A DNA stretch of 42,624 nt from Longimicrobium sp. (GTDB lineage: Bacteria > Gemmatimonadota > Gemmatimonadetes > Longimicrobiales > Longimicrobiaceae), in the NCBI RefSeq assembly GCF_035474595.1, contig NZ_DATIND010000142.1, positions 1-42,624 of the forward strand, in the 5' to 3' direction. Shown here one piece after another: positions 8,539-15,838 of the stretch. The translations under genes were made by a program, and so were the position numbers. The notes under the pieces are model-generated. The model was not told the origin of the DNA and searched no databases. It worked only from the letters and a program-made list of their open reading frames with translations. Numbering within the stretch: position 1 is the first letter of the stretch; every line of letters starts with the position of its first letter.

Positions 8539-8638
8539 CACGGCGTCCGCCGCCGCGAGCGGGCGGACGCGCGGCGGGGCCCGGCGCGAGGCGAGAGCGG
8601 GGAGAGGGTCATCCGGTCCGGCGGATTGGGAGATGGAC

Positions 8639-8681
8639 GCGCGAAGCCCCGCCGTGGACCTTCCGCGGCGGGGCTTCGCGC
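8639..8681 (-). terminator. Strong 16-bp hairpin between two minus-strand genes
   Basis: Perfect arms at 8639-8654 and 8666-8681 (core GCGAAGCCCCGCCG) with an 11-nt loop, 12 nt after the stop of the 8693-8974 gene. There is no T-run on the minus strand, so it may be a Rho-type or mRNA-stabilising hairpin. Confidence 0.6.
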
Positions 8682-8692
8682 ATCTCCGCGCG

Positions 8693-8974
8693 CTATCCGA
8701 GGAGAACGACGGCGATGATGACGCCGACCGCGACGGCGGCCACCAGGTACCACCAGTCCTTGCTTCCCATCGGCGCCACGCGCTTCGACTCCGCGGCGGC
8801 CACCTGGCTGCGCACCTCGTCGGTCGACGGGTAGAGCGACGGCGTGCGAACCGCCTGTGGCTGGGCCAGCTGCGTGGCGGGCGCGGCGTCGCTGTGGCTG
8901 GCCACGGCCTGCTGCGCGTGCACGGGAGCCGCGCACAGCATCAGCGCGGCGGCGGTGTAGAGCACCTTCCGCAT
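8693..8974 (-). CDS. Small exported protein with a C-terminal membrane anchor
   Basis: A 93-residue protein starting at ATG 8974, with AGGAGG about 6 nt upstream. An N-terminal signal peptide (MRKVLYTAAALMLCAAPVHA, cleavage before QQ) is followed by a polar linker of about 45 residues containing YPSTDEVRSQVAAAESKR, then a C-terminal transmembrane helix (WWYLVAAVAVGVIIAVVLLG). I do not recognise a family. The architecture suggests a small periplasmic segment held at the inner membrane by its C-terminus. An upstream hydrophobic-free extension to 9076 is rejected because of the ribosome site and signal peptide. Confidence 0.8.
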   Translation of the reverse strand: MRKVLYTAAALMLCAAPVHAQQAVASHSDAAPATQLAQPQAVRTPSLYPSTDEVRSQVAAAESKRVAPMGSKDWWYLVAAVAVGVIIAVVLLG

Positions 8975-9324
8975 ACGAACCTCCTGAAACGGGGATACGT
9001 CCCTGGGTTGTGGGATGTGTCCGGTGCTGATGCAAACTCCGTGCGGGGACCCCGCAGCGCGTTGCGGACGCAGCACTTCCGCGGGGGATGGAACCGCGTG
9101 CCGCTACCGCAATCTGCGGCCGGACCCCGCACTCCGCGGCTGGGCGATTCACGCCGGGAGGACGACGAGAGTGTGAATCATCTCGCGGGCCGGACAGGCA
9201 TAAGTCATCATCTCACAAGTACTTGCAGGCCGGATGATCCACGCTCGTCCTGCGCGTCCGCGTCTGTATCGCATTCGGCTCATCGATTGCCATCATGGGA
9301 TGGTGCGTAATGGAAAGCTCGCGA

Positions 9325-9405
9325 GCTGGCTTCCGCACCGGCGGCTGAAGCCGCAGCAACAACTACGGGAAGCCTCGCAAACTGCGCGAGGCTGTTCGGC
9401 TCGGC
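9325..9405 (+). repeat. Dispersed two-hairpin element A, copy 3
   Basis: Stem 1 is GCGGC (9341-9345), loop TGAA, GCCGC (9350-9354). In the other two copies this stem is GCGAC/GTCGC, so the change A to G is matched by T to C on the partner arm. Stem 2 is AGCCTCGC (9371-9378), loop AAACTGC, GCGAGGCT (9386-9393), identical to copy 2. Confidence 0.78.
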
Positions 9406-9516
9406 AGCCGGTTCCCGTTCCGGAGGACGCCTCCATTCCGTCTATCGTCGTCGCGAATTGCGGTGTTCGACTCAAGGAGGCGCCGTGGGGTGACGAAGCG
9501 CGGTGGCGTTTGCCCT

Positions 9517-9549
9517 CGCTCTCCGCGCCTCCGCGTCTCCGCGTGAGAT
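9517..9549 (+). repeat. Hairpin repeat family D, half copy
   Basis: CTCTCCGCGCCTCCGCGTCT followed by CCGCGTGAGAT is one arm of the family D inverted repeat. I see no matching left arm nearby, so this is a solo arm. Confidence 0.6.
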
Positions 9550-9820
9550 CCCGCGATGCATGGAGCCGCGCACCGGTGTGGCGGACGCGGCCCCGCCCGC
9601 GGATGGATCGGCGCGGAAAATTTTGCGCGGCAAGGAGTTGTGGTCCGCGCGGCTGCGGGGGACGAGGTGAGCGCGGCTCGGTTGACGAAACTCTCCGCCC
9701 GTGCGATACTCCGGGTGAGCGCCGTTCGGACGCTCGTTCCCGTTCCCGCCGGCTGGCATGCCCGGCGGGAATTGCTTTCCCGGTGTTCCGCCGCGGGCCT
9801 CTCCCAATCCACCGCTCCTG

Positions 9821-10417
9821 ATGATCGCCGGGATCGTGCTGGCCGCCGGGCGCTCGCGCCGCATGGGGCAGCCCAAGGCGTTCCTGCGGCTGGGCGGGGC
9901 CACCTTCCTGGAGCGCACCGTCGCCGCACTGCGGGAGGGGGGATGCGGCGAGATCGTGGTCGTCACCGGCCCGCCGGACGAGGCGCCCGCGGCCGAGACC
10001 GCGGTCGCGGCGGAGCGGCTGGGCGCGCGCGTGGCGGTCAATCCCCATACCGGCTCGGAGCAGGTGGACTCGCTCCGGGCCGGACTGCGTGCGCTGGGGG
10101 AGGGGATCGCCGCCGCCGCCGTCGTCCCCGTGGACGTCCCCGGCATCGCCGCGGCGACGGTGCGGGCGGTGATCGACGCGTTCGAGGGCGATCCCCATCC
10201 CCCCATCGTGCAGCCGTGCGACGGGGAGCGGCACGGGCACCCGGTGCTCTTCGCCCGCGCCCTCTGGCCGGAGCTGATGGCGGACCCGCTCCCCGACGGC
10301 GCGCGCACGGTGATCCACGCGCACGCCGCGCAGCGCGCCGAGGTCCGCGTCCCCCACCTCGCGGCGGACGTGGACACCCCCGAGGACTACCGCCGGCTGC
10401 TGGAGATGGAGGGGTGA
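9821..10417 (+). CDS. MobA/MocA-like nucleotidyltransferase for molybdenum cofactor
   Basis: A 198-residue protein starting at ATG 9821 (MIAGIVLAAGRSRRMGQPK). It has the family's nucleotide-binding loop LAAGxSxRMGxPK at residues 6-17, a mid-protein VVPVDVPGI corresponding to the metal-binding D-x-P region, and GHPVLF near residue 137. Members transfer CMP or GMP to molybdopterin or are general NTP transferases; next to XdhC the MocA-like role (making the cytidylated cofactor for xanthine dehydrogenase or CO dehydrogenase relatives) is most likely. Its stop overlaps the start of XdhC by 4 nt, so the two are translationally coupled. No molybdo-enzyme structural gene is in the window. Confidence 0.87.
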   Translation: MIAGIVLAAGRSRRMGQPKAFLRLGGATFLERTVAALREGGCGEIVVVTGPPDEAPAAETAVAAERLGARVAVNPHTGSEQVDSLRAGLRALGEGIAAAAVVPVDVPGIAAATVRAVIDAFEGDPHPPIVQPCDGERHGHPVLFARALWPELMADPLPDGARTVIHAHAAQRAEVRVPHLAADVDTPEDYRRLLEMEG

Positions 10418-11280
10418 CGGAGGGAGACGGGGCGCCGCTCGCGCTGGCCGAGGCCGTGCGCCTGGCCCGCGAGGCGCTGGACGGCGGCGAGCCGATGGTG
10501 AGCCTGGCGGTGATCGACTCGCGCGGGGATGGCGCGCCGCCACCGGGGACGCGGATGGCGGTGTGGGCGGACCGCCACCGCGGCACGCTGGGCGACCCGC
10601 GGCTGGACGCGCAGGCGATTGCCTTCGCGCGCGAGGCGCTGGTGCCGGGCGCGCGGCTGGGGACGCGCGAGATCTCCGCCGGGGGAGTCGTCGCCGAGGT
10701 CTACGCGGAGCCGCACCACGCGCCGCCGGAGCTGGTGATCGTGGGCGCGGGGCACATCGCCCGGCCGCTGTGCCGCATCGGCGCGCTGCTGGGCTTCCGC
10801 GTCACCGTGCTGGACGACCGCCCCGATTTCGCCACCCGCGAGCGCTTTCCCGAGGCGGAGGTGGTGCGCCGCGCCGACTTCTCGGACCCGTTCGCCGGCG
10901 TCTCCATCTCCCCCCGCACTCACCTGGTGCTGGTGACGCGCGGACACAAGTACGACTTCGAGGCGCTGCGCGACGTCCTCCGCCGTCCCCAACGGCCCGC
11001 GTACATCGGGATGGTGGGAAGCCGCCGCCGCACCCGCGCCGCGCTGGAGCAGCTGGCGCGCGAGGGGCTGGACGCGGAGCGCATCGCCGCCGTCCGCGCG
11101 CCGGTGGGGCTGGACGTGCACGCCGAGACGCCCGAGGAGATCGCCGTGGCCATCGCCGCCGAGATGGTGCTGCTGCGCCGCGGCGGAACCGGCCGCCCGC
11201 TGCGCGAAACCGAGCGCGTGTGGGAGCGCTGGGTGGCGCCGCGAGGTGAGTCTCGCAACCCGGACGAGGGCGCCCCGTAG
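10414..11280 (+). CDS. XdhC family protein (molybdo-enzyme maturation), degenerate N-terminal CoxI domain
   Basis: A 288-residue protein. The GTG start at 10414 overlaps the previous stop as GTGA, with GGAG a few bases upstream. The C-terminal Rossmann-type XdhC_C domain is clear (LVIVGAGHIARPLCRIGALL at about residues 108-127; later PAYIGMVGSRRRTRAAL and VGLDVHAETPEEIAVAIAAE). The N-terminal CoxI-like domain is recognisable only by position: the usual RxxGSTPRxxGxKM is replaced by IDSRGDGAPPPGTRMAVWAD. XdhC proteins bind molybdenum cofactor, stabilise it and help insert its sulphurated form into xanthine dehydrogenase family enzymes. A separate canonical CoxI domain is encoded at 14123, and may supply the missing N-terminal function. 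Confidence 0.88.
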   Translation: MTEGDGAPLALAEAVRLAREALDGGEPMVSLAVIDSRGDGAPPPGTRMAVWADRHRGTLGDPRLDAQAIAFAREALVPGARLGTREISAGGVVAEVYAEPHHAPPELVIVGAGHIARPLCRIGALLGFRVTVLDDRPDFATRERFPEAEVVRRADFSDPFAGVSISPRTHLVLVTRGHKYDFEALRDVLRRPQRPAYIGMVGSRRRTRAALEQLAREGLDAERIAAVRAPVGLDVHAETPEEIAVAIAAEMVLLRRGGTGRPLRETERVWERWVAPRGESRNPDEGAP

Positions 11281-11339
11281 TATCTCCCCGAGGCGGGCGA
11301 AGCGGCCCGCAACAGGGAACCCGCGACCACGGAAGGACC

Positions 11340-12371
11340 GTGTACCGCACCTGCATCTTCTGCTCGGCGGACCTGGGGACGAACGACTCGCTGGAGGCGT
11401 TCCCCGTGTCGAAGAGCATTGCGTTCGACGGCTGGAAGGGCCGCCTCTGGGCTATCTGCCCCAAGTGCGCGCGCTGGAACCTGGCGCCGCTGGAGGAGCG
11501 CTGGGAGGCGGTGGAGGCCGCCGACCGGCTGTTCACCGACGCGCGGCTGCGCGTGCAGAGCGAGAACGTGGGGCTGGCCAGGCTGCGCGACGGCACGCGG
11601 CTGATCCGCATCGGCCAGGCGCTGCCGGGCGAGATGGCGGCCTGGCGCTACGGCGACCAGCTGGTGAAGCGCCGCCGCCACTACCTGCTGGTCACCGGCG
11701 CCGCCGCGGCCGCAGGGATGGCGATCCTGGGCGGGTTCGCGTGGCTGACCGCCACGGGCGGCTTCTACTCGCTGGTGAACGTCGGCGCCTCGCTGTACCG
11801 GCAGAAGAAGCAGCGCAAGGTGGTGTACCGCCTTCCCGCCGAGCGCAGCCCCACCGGGCGCGAGGTGCTGCTGCGCCGCTGGCACGCCGCGGGATCGGTG
11901 CTCCGCCCCGGCGTGGTGGACGGGATCGCGCTGGTGGTGCCCGACGCGGCGCGGAAGGACCCCAGGACCGACGGGTGGGGGAAGCCGAAGTACGTGGCCG
12001 AGCCGCTGGTGCTGCCCGACGTGGACGCGCGCGCCTTCCTGAACCGCGCGATGGTGCACCTGAACGAGAGCGGCGCCTCGCGCAGGCGGCTGGAGGGCGC
12101 CGTGTCGCTGCTGGGGCAGGCCGGCTCGGCCGAGGACTTCCTGCGCCGCACCGCCGCGCAGGGGCGCTCGCTGGGCAAGCGCCGCGACATGCCCGACCGC
12201 GCGCTGGCGGCCGAGGGCGCGCTGGCGCTGGAGATGGCGCTGCACGAGGAGCAGGAGCGCCGGGTGATGGCCGGCGAGCTGTCGCTGCTGGAGTCGGCCT
12301 GGCGCGAGGCCGAGGAGATCGCCTCGATCGCCGACAAGCTGGCGCTTTCCGCGGGCGCCGAGCTGGGGTGA
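11340..12371 (+). CDS. Unrecognised zinc-ribbon plus transmembrane protein, paralogue 1
   Basis: A 343-residue protein starting at GTG 11340, with GGAAGGA just upstream. Two CxxC pairs (C5/C8 in CIFCSADLGTN; C40/C43 in CPKCARWNLAP) suggest a zinc ribbon. Conserved EERWEAVE, then DGTRLIRIG and AAWRYGDQL follow at residues 52-108. Residues about 115-142 form one or two membrane-spanning segments; the remainder is a soluble region ending in an acidic/basic amphipathic stretch (LALEMALHEEQERR, ELSLLESAWREAEE). The second copy at 12480 shares all of these. I do not recognise a named family. It sits 59 nt after XdhC on the same strand. Function unknown; a cytosolic metal-binding head on a membrane anchor is inference. 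Confidence 0.85.
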   Translation: MYRTCIFCSADLGTNDSLEAFPVSKSIAFDGWKGRLWAICPKCARWNLAPLEERWEAVEAADRLFTDARLRVQSENVGLARLRDGTRLIRIGQALPGEMAAWRYGDQLVKRRRHYLLVTGAAAAAGMAILGGFAWLTATGGFYSLVNVGASLYRQKKQRKVVYRLPAERSPTGREVLLRRWHAAGSVLRPGVVDGIALVVPDAARKDPRTDGWGKPKYVAEPLVLPDVDARAFLNRAMVHLNESGASRRRLEGAVSLLGQAGSAEDFLRRTAAQGRSLGKRRDMPDRALAAEGALALEMALHEEQERRVMAGELSLLESAWREAEEIASIADKLALSAGAELG

Positions 12372-12479
12372 TGCGGAGACCGGAGTCGTCTCGCTCTCCC
12401 TTGGACAGGGAGACGGGTGGGAGATCGTTTGATCTCTGGCCAAAATGCCCGACGCACCCGCGGAGGAGGTGACGGGGTG

Positions 12480-13496
12480 ATGTACCGCCACTGCATCTAC
12501 TGCTCGGCCGACCTGGGGACGAACCAGGAGCTGGAGGCGTTTCCGGTCGGCCGCACCGTCGCGTTCGATGCGGCGAAGGGGCGGCTCTGGGCCGTGTGCC
12601 GCAAGTGCGCGCGCTGGAACCTGGCGCCCATCGAGGAGCGCTGGGAGGCGGTGGAGGACGCCGAGCGGCGCTTCGTGGGGTCGCGCCTGCGCGTGCAGGC
12701 GGAGAGCATCGGGGTGGCGAAGGCGCCGGACGGGACGCGGCTGGTGCGCATCGGCACCGCGCCGCCGGGGGAGCTGGCCGCCTGGCGCTACGGCTCGGAG
12801 CTGCGGCGGCGGCACCGCTGGTTCTGGCCCGCCGTAGCCGTCGGCGTGGGGGCGGCGCTCGTCCACGTGCTGCCGTTCGGGATGGCGGCGGCGTTCGCGC
12901 CCGGAGTCTACTTCGGCGTGGCGCAGTACGTGGGCTCCACGCGCCGGGTGATCCGCATCCCCGCGCCCGAGTCGCCCACCGGCGAGGCGCTGGACCTGCG
13001 CGGCGTGAACGTCTCCGGCGCGGTGGTGCGCCCCGGCGCCGGGCCCGGCGACATCCGGCTGGAGGTGCCGACGGACGGGCTCTGGGACCGCATCCGCGGC
13101 TCCGGCGCGCGGCCGGACCGGCCGGTGGTGACGCTGCACGGCGACGCCGCCCGGCGTACGGTGGAGCGCGCGATGCCGCTGGTGAACGCGTTCGGCGGGA
13201 GCCGCGCCACGGTGGGCCAGGCCGTCACCGAGCTGACCCGCCACGAGAGCGCGGCCGCGGTGCTGGACAGCCTGGCGCGCAACGGCGCCCGGCTGGGGGT
13301 GACGATGGTGACGGGGAGCCACCGCACCGGCGGCGCGCCCCTCACCGGCGCCCGCGCGCTGGCCTTCGAGATGGCCCTGCACGACGAGACCGAGCGCCGC
13401 GCCCTGCACGGCGAGCTGAAGCTGCTGGAGAGCGCCTGGCGCGAGGCGGAGAGCCTGGCGGCGATCGCGGATCGGCTGGCGGCGCCGGGGGACTGA
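12480..13496 (+). CDS. Unrecognised zinc-ribbon plus transmembrane protein, paralogue 2
   Basis: A 338-residue protein. ATG at 12480 is chosen because it is preceded by GGAGGAGGTGA (12462-12472) and gives the same MYR-x-C start as paralogue 1; the longer frame from 12417 is rejected. C5/C8 and C40/C43 pairs are conserved (CIYCSADLGTN, CRKCARWNLAP), as are EERWEAVE, DGTRLVRIG and AAWRYGSEL. A hydrophobic segment covers residues about 115-145, then a soluble domain differs from paralogue 1 in its middle (residues 170-250) but returns to close similarity at the C-terminus (EMALHDETERRALHGELKLL). The divergent centre with conserved ends suggests related proteins with different partners or ligands. 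The stop codon is followed immediately by a heptamer array. Confidence 0.85.
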   Translation: MYRHCIYCSADLGTNQELEAFPVGRTVAFDAAKGRLWAVCRKCARWNLAPIEERWEAVEDAERRFVGSRLRVQAESIGVAKAPDGTRLVRIGTAPPGELAAWRYGSELRRRHRWFWPAVAVGVGAALVHVLPFGMAAAFAPGVYFGVAQYVGSTRRVIRIPAPESPTGEALDLRGVNVSGAVVRPGAGPGDIRLEVPTDGLWDRIRGSGARPDRPVVTLHGDAARRTVERAMPLVNAFGGSRATVGQAVTELTRHESAAAVLDSLARNGARLGVTMVTGSHRTGGAPLTGARALAFEMALHDETERRALHGELKLLESAWREAESLAAIADRLAAPGD

Positions 13497-13500
13497 AGTG

Positions 13501-13604
13501 CCAAGTGCCAAGTGCCAAGTGCCAAGTGCCAAGTGCCAAGTGCCAAGTGCCAAGTGCCAAGTGCCAAGTGCCAAGTGCCAAGTGCCAAGTGCCAAGTGCC
13601 AAGT
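13501..13604 (+). repeat. Heptamer tandem array, CCAAGTG, about 15 units
   Basis: Uninterrupted 7-nt repeats (CCAAGTG) beginning 4 nt after the stop codon of the preceding gene. All units I can read are identical. Because 7 is not a multiple of 3, all frames stay open and create long artificial open frames with repeated peptides on the minus strand. Related arrays lie at 33395-33497 and 34040-34074. Confidence 0.95.
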
Positions 13605-13608
13605 CCTG

Positions 13609-13715
13609 AAACGCACAGAGAGACGTCATCCTGAGGCCGGCCACACCGTCGTTGTCCCAGCATGAGCGGTTGCAGGCCGAAGGATCTGTGGGCGAGGTCG
13701 CACGTGCGCTTCCGG
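13609..13715 (+). repeat. Dispersed element B, copy 3
   Basis: Begins AACGCACAGAGAGACGTCAT with CCTGAGGCCGGCCA next, contains TTGCAGGCCGAAGGATCTGT and ends with a GTCGCACGTGCG-like word. It is paired tail to tail with copy 4, making a composite of about 240 nt. Confidence 0.68.
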
Positions 13716-13750
13716 ATTGCACGATCGGCTGTACCGAAAGCCTTGATGTG

Positions 13751-13846
13751 CTTCCCGGCTGACGTGCTGGACAGGGTATGGATCCTTCGGCCTGCAACGT
13801 TCTGCGCGGAACCCCGATGCGGCGTGGTCGGCCTCAGGATGACGTC
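13751..13846 (-). repeat. Dispersed element B, copy 4 (inverted)
   Basis: Reads on the minus strand from GACGTCATCCTGAGGCCGAC to a GTCCAGCACGTCAGCCGGG end; it is the best match to copy 1 at 131-218. The region 13847-14069 that follows holds no gene I can support. Confidence 0.7.
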
Positions 13847-14069
13847 AGGCGAATGGGGCGGAAGGCCCCGCTCTCAGGACGCATCGGGATGCAGTCGCAG
13901 CAGCTTGGGTGTTCGCGAGCCGCGGCACCTGCGTGAGGGATGCGCGCCCGGAGGGCCGGGACGGCGCCGCGCCGGGATGATGCCGGGAAATCCGCGCGGA
14001 TGCGTGGCGCGGCGGTGGCCCGGCGCGGTTGGCAACGGTCGTATCGTTGCCTACCGCGCGCGCAGCCCG

Positions 14070-14091
14070 GTTTGGCGCCTGGGCGCCAAAC
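14070..14091. promoter_or_regulatory. Perfect 10-bp inverted repeat upstream of the CoxI-domain gene
   Basis: GTTTGGCGCC (14070-14079) and GGCGCCAAAC (14082-14091) separated by TG. The spacing is too tight for a good full-length RNA hairpin, so a dimeric repressor or activator site is the simpler reading. It ends 31 nt before the GTG start at 14123. Confidence 0.45.
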
Positions 14092-14122
14092 ACGCCCAGA
14101 ACCCGTAGTTCAAAGGCAGTAC

Positions 14123-14473
14123 GTGACCGAAGACCTGGCCGTCTACACCGCCGCGGAAATGGCCGCGAGAGAAGGGCGCGCCGCCGTGCTCGCCACTATC
14201 GTGCGCTGCCGCGGCTCCACGCCGCGCGGGTGCGGGAGCAAGATGCTGGTGGACCCCGAGCGCGGCCTGACCGGCACCGTGGGCGGCGGCTGCGGTGAGG
14301 GCGAGGTGATCGAGGCCGCGCGCGAGGTGCTGGCCACCGGCACCCCCCGCCTGGTGCACGTGGACCTGACCGAGGACCTGTTCTCGTGGAGCCCCGCCGT
14401 GTGCGGCGGCACCTTCGACGTTTTCCTGGAGCGGGTGGACCCCGCCGCAACCGCGCACGCAGGAGCCCGATGA
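14123..14473 (+). CDS. Stand-alone XdhC/CoxI N-terminal domain protein
   Basis: A 116-residue protein from GTG 14123 (weak AAAGG upstream). It carries the canonical CoxI motif missing from the XdhC at 10414: RCRGSTPRGCGSKMLVD, then GLTGTVGGGCGEGEVI and a SPAVCGGTFDVFLE end. It has no Rossmann domain. Members of this family take part in maturation of molybdenum hydroxylases. Its stop overlaps the start of the dehydrogenase gene (ATGA), so the two are translationally coupled. With 10414-11280 it could form a split XdhC; that is inference. Confidence 0.85.
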   Translation: MTEDLAVYTAAEMAAREGRAAVLATIVRCRGSTPRGCGSKMLVDPERGLTGTVGGGCGEGEVIEAAREVLATGTPRLVHVDLTEDLFSWSPAVCGGTFDVFLERVDPAATAHAGAR

Positions 14474-15756
14474 CCACGACGGCCGCCCCGCCGGAAGACG
14501 CCGTCCACGCCGCCACGCCCGGGGTGTGGAAGCGCTACGGCGCCTACCTCCGCCGCCCGCCGCAGCTGGTGGTGGAGTGGAACGACGCGGAGACGCCGGC
14601 GCGCGGATGGCTGGTGATCAACTCGCTGCGCGGCGGCGCGGCCGGCGGCGGCACCCGCATGCGCGCGGGGCTCACCCGGCGCGAGGTGACGTACCTGGCC
14701 AAGACCATGGAGCTGAAGTTCTCGTTCAGCGGCCCCCCTATCGGCGGGGCCAAGAGCGGGATCGACTTCGACCCCGCCGACCCGCGCCGCGACGGGGTGC
14801 TGCGCCGCTGGTTCCGCGCGGTGGCGCCCTACCTGGGCGCCTTCTACGGCACCGGCGGCGACCTGAACGTGGACGAGCTGCGCGACGTGATCCCCTGCTG
14901 CCACGAGGCCGGACTGCAGCACCCGCAGGAGGGGGTCATCCGCGGCCACCTGCGCCCCGACGCGGAGGGGATGCGCCGCGCCTTCCATCACCTGGACCGC
15001 GGCGTCTGCGCCCCCGTTCCCGGCGAGCTGGGGGTCCGCGGGACGGAGCTGACCGTGGCGGACCTGATCACCGGCTACGGGCTGGCGCGCTCCATCATCC
15101 GCCTGTACGAGGAGCAGGGGCGCTCGGTGCGCGGCGAGCGCGTGCTGGTCGAGGGCTTCGGCGCGGTGGGCGGGCCGTGCGCGCTGTACCTGGCCCGCGA
15201 GGGGGCGCTGATCGTGGGCGTCAGCGACCGCGACAAGGCGCTCGTCGTTCCCGCCGGGCTGGACGCGGAGGAGACCGAGGCGCTGCTGGCGGCGCGCGAC
15301 GACAAGGACCTTTCCTCCGCCGACCCGCGGATGCTGTACGGCGACGCACGGCGCGCCTTCGGGCGGGTGGAGGCGGAGATCTTCGTGGCCGCGGCCGCAT
15401 CGGAGACGCTGGACGAGGCGGCGCTGGACGCGCTGCAGCGGCAGGGGGTGCGGACCATCGCCTGCGGCGCCAACACGCCGTTCCGCGAGACGGAGCTGGG
15501 GGCGACCTCGGTGACGCGGCACGCCGACGCCACCTTCTCCATCGTCCCCGACGTGATCGCCAACTGCGGGATGGCGCGCGCCTTCGGCTTCCTGATGGCC
15601 GAGGCCGGGGGGATCGAGGCGGAGCCGGTGTTCCGCGCGGTGGACCGCACCATCACCGACGAGCTGCACGAGACCTTCGAGCGCAACCAGCGGCGCCCCA
15701 CCGGCCTGCTGGGCGCCGCGCTGGACCTGGCCATGGAGCGGGTTTCTCTCCCGTGA
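14470..15756 (+). CDS. Glu/Leu/Phe/Val family amino acid dehydrogenase
   Basis: A 428-residue protein starting at ATG 14470, overlapping the previous stop by 4 nt. The N-terminal dimerisation/substrate domain has the active-site lysine segment GPPIGGAKSGIDFDP near residue 90 and TGGDLNVDEL near residue 130. The NAD(P)-binding domain follows with VEGFGAVGGPCALYLAREGA near residue 225. The family oxidatively deaminates glutamate, leucine, valine or phenylalanine with NAD(P). Exact substrate cannot be fixed from the sequence, and the residues around the substrate pocket are not typical enough of hexameric glutamate dehydrogenase to name it gdhA. The coupling to a CoxI domain gene is unusual. Confidence 0.88.
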   Translation: MTTTAAPPEDAVHAATPGVWKRYGAYLRRPPQLVVEWNDAETPARGWLVINSLRGGAAGGGTRMRAGLTRREVTYLAKTMELKFSFSGPPIGGAKSGIDFDPADPRRDGVLRRWFRAVAPYLGAFYGTGGDLNVDELRDVIPCCHEAGLQHPQEGVIRGHLRPDAEGMRRAFHHLDRGVCAPVPGELGVRGTELTVADLITGYGLARSIIRLYEEQGRSVRGERVLVEGFGAVGGPCALYLAREGALIVGVSDRDKALVVPAGLDAEETEALLAARDDKDLSSADPRMLYGDARRAFGRVEAEIFVAAAASETLDEAALDALQRQGVRTIACGANTPFRETELGATSVTRHADATFSIVPDVIANCGMARAFGFLMAEAGGIEAEPVFRAVDRTITDELHETFERNQRRPTGLLGAALDLAMERVSLP

Positions 15757-15838
15757 CCGGCCGCGGCACTACCCCGAATCCGGTTCACTACATTAGTTTC
15801 CCTGTGGCCCACCCTTTCACTCCCCGGATGGAAGACGC

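Larger units (their letters stand above)
8975..9820. other. Long intergenic region with dispersed repeats
   Basis: About 845 nt with no convincing gene. It carries element A copy 3 (9325-9405) and a half-copy of hairpin family D (9517-9549). Open frames crossing it are shadows or run-ins of the nucleotidyltransferase and XdhC frames. The promoter for the downstream gene pair should lie in the last 200 nt, but no clear -35/-10 pair was found. Confidence 0.65.

Noticed and set aside
13501-13604. CRISPR-like array
   Set aside because: Units are 7 nt, contiguous and without spacers; no cas genes are present.
10920-13616. 898-codon minus-strand frame starting with repeated LALGTWH peptides
   Set aside because: The repeated peptide is the translation of the 7-nt CCAAGTG array, and the rest is antisense to the two zinc-ribbon genes.
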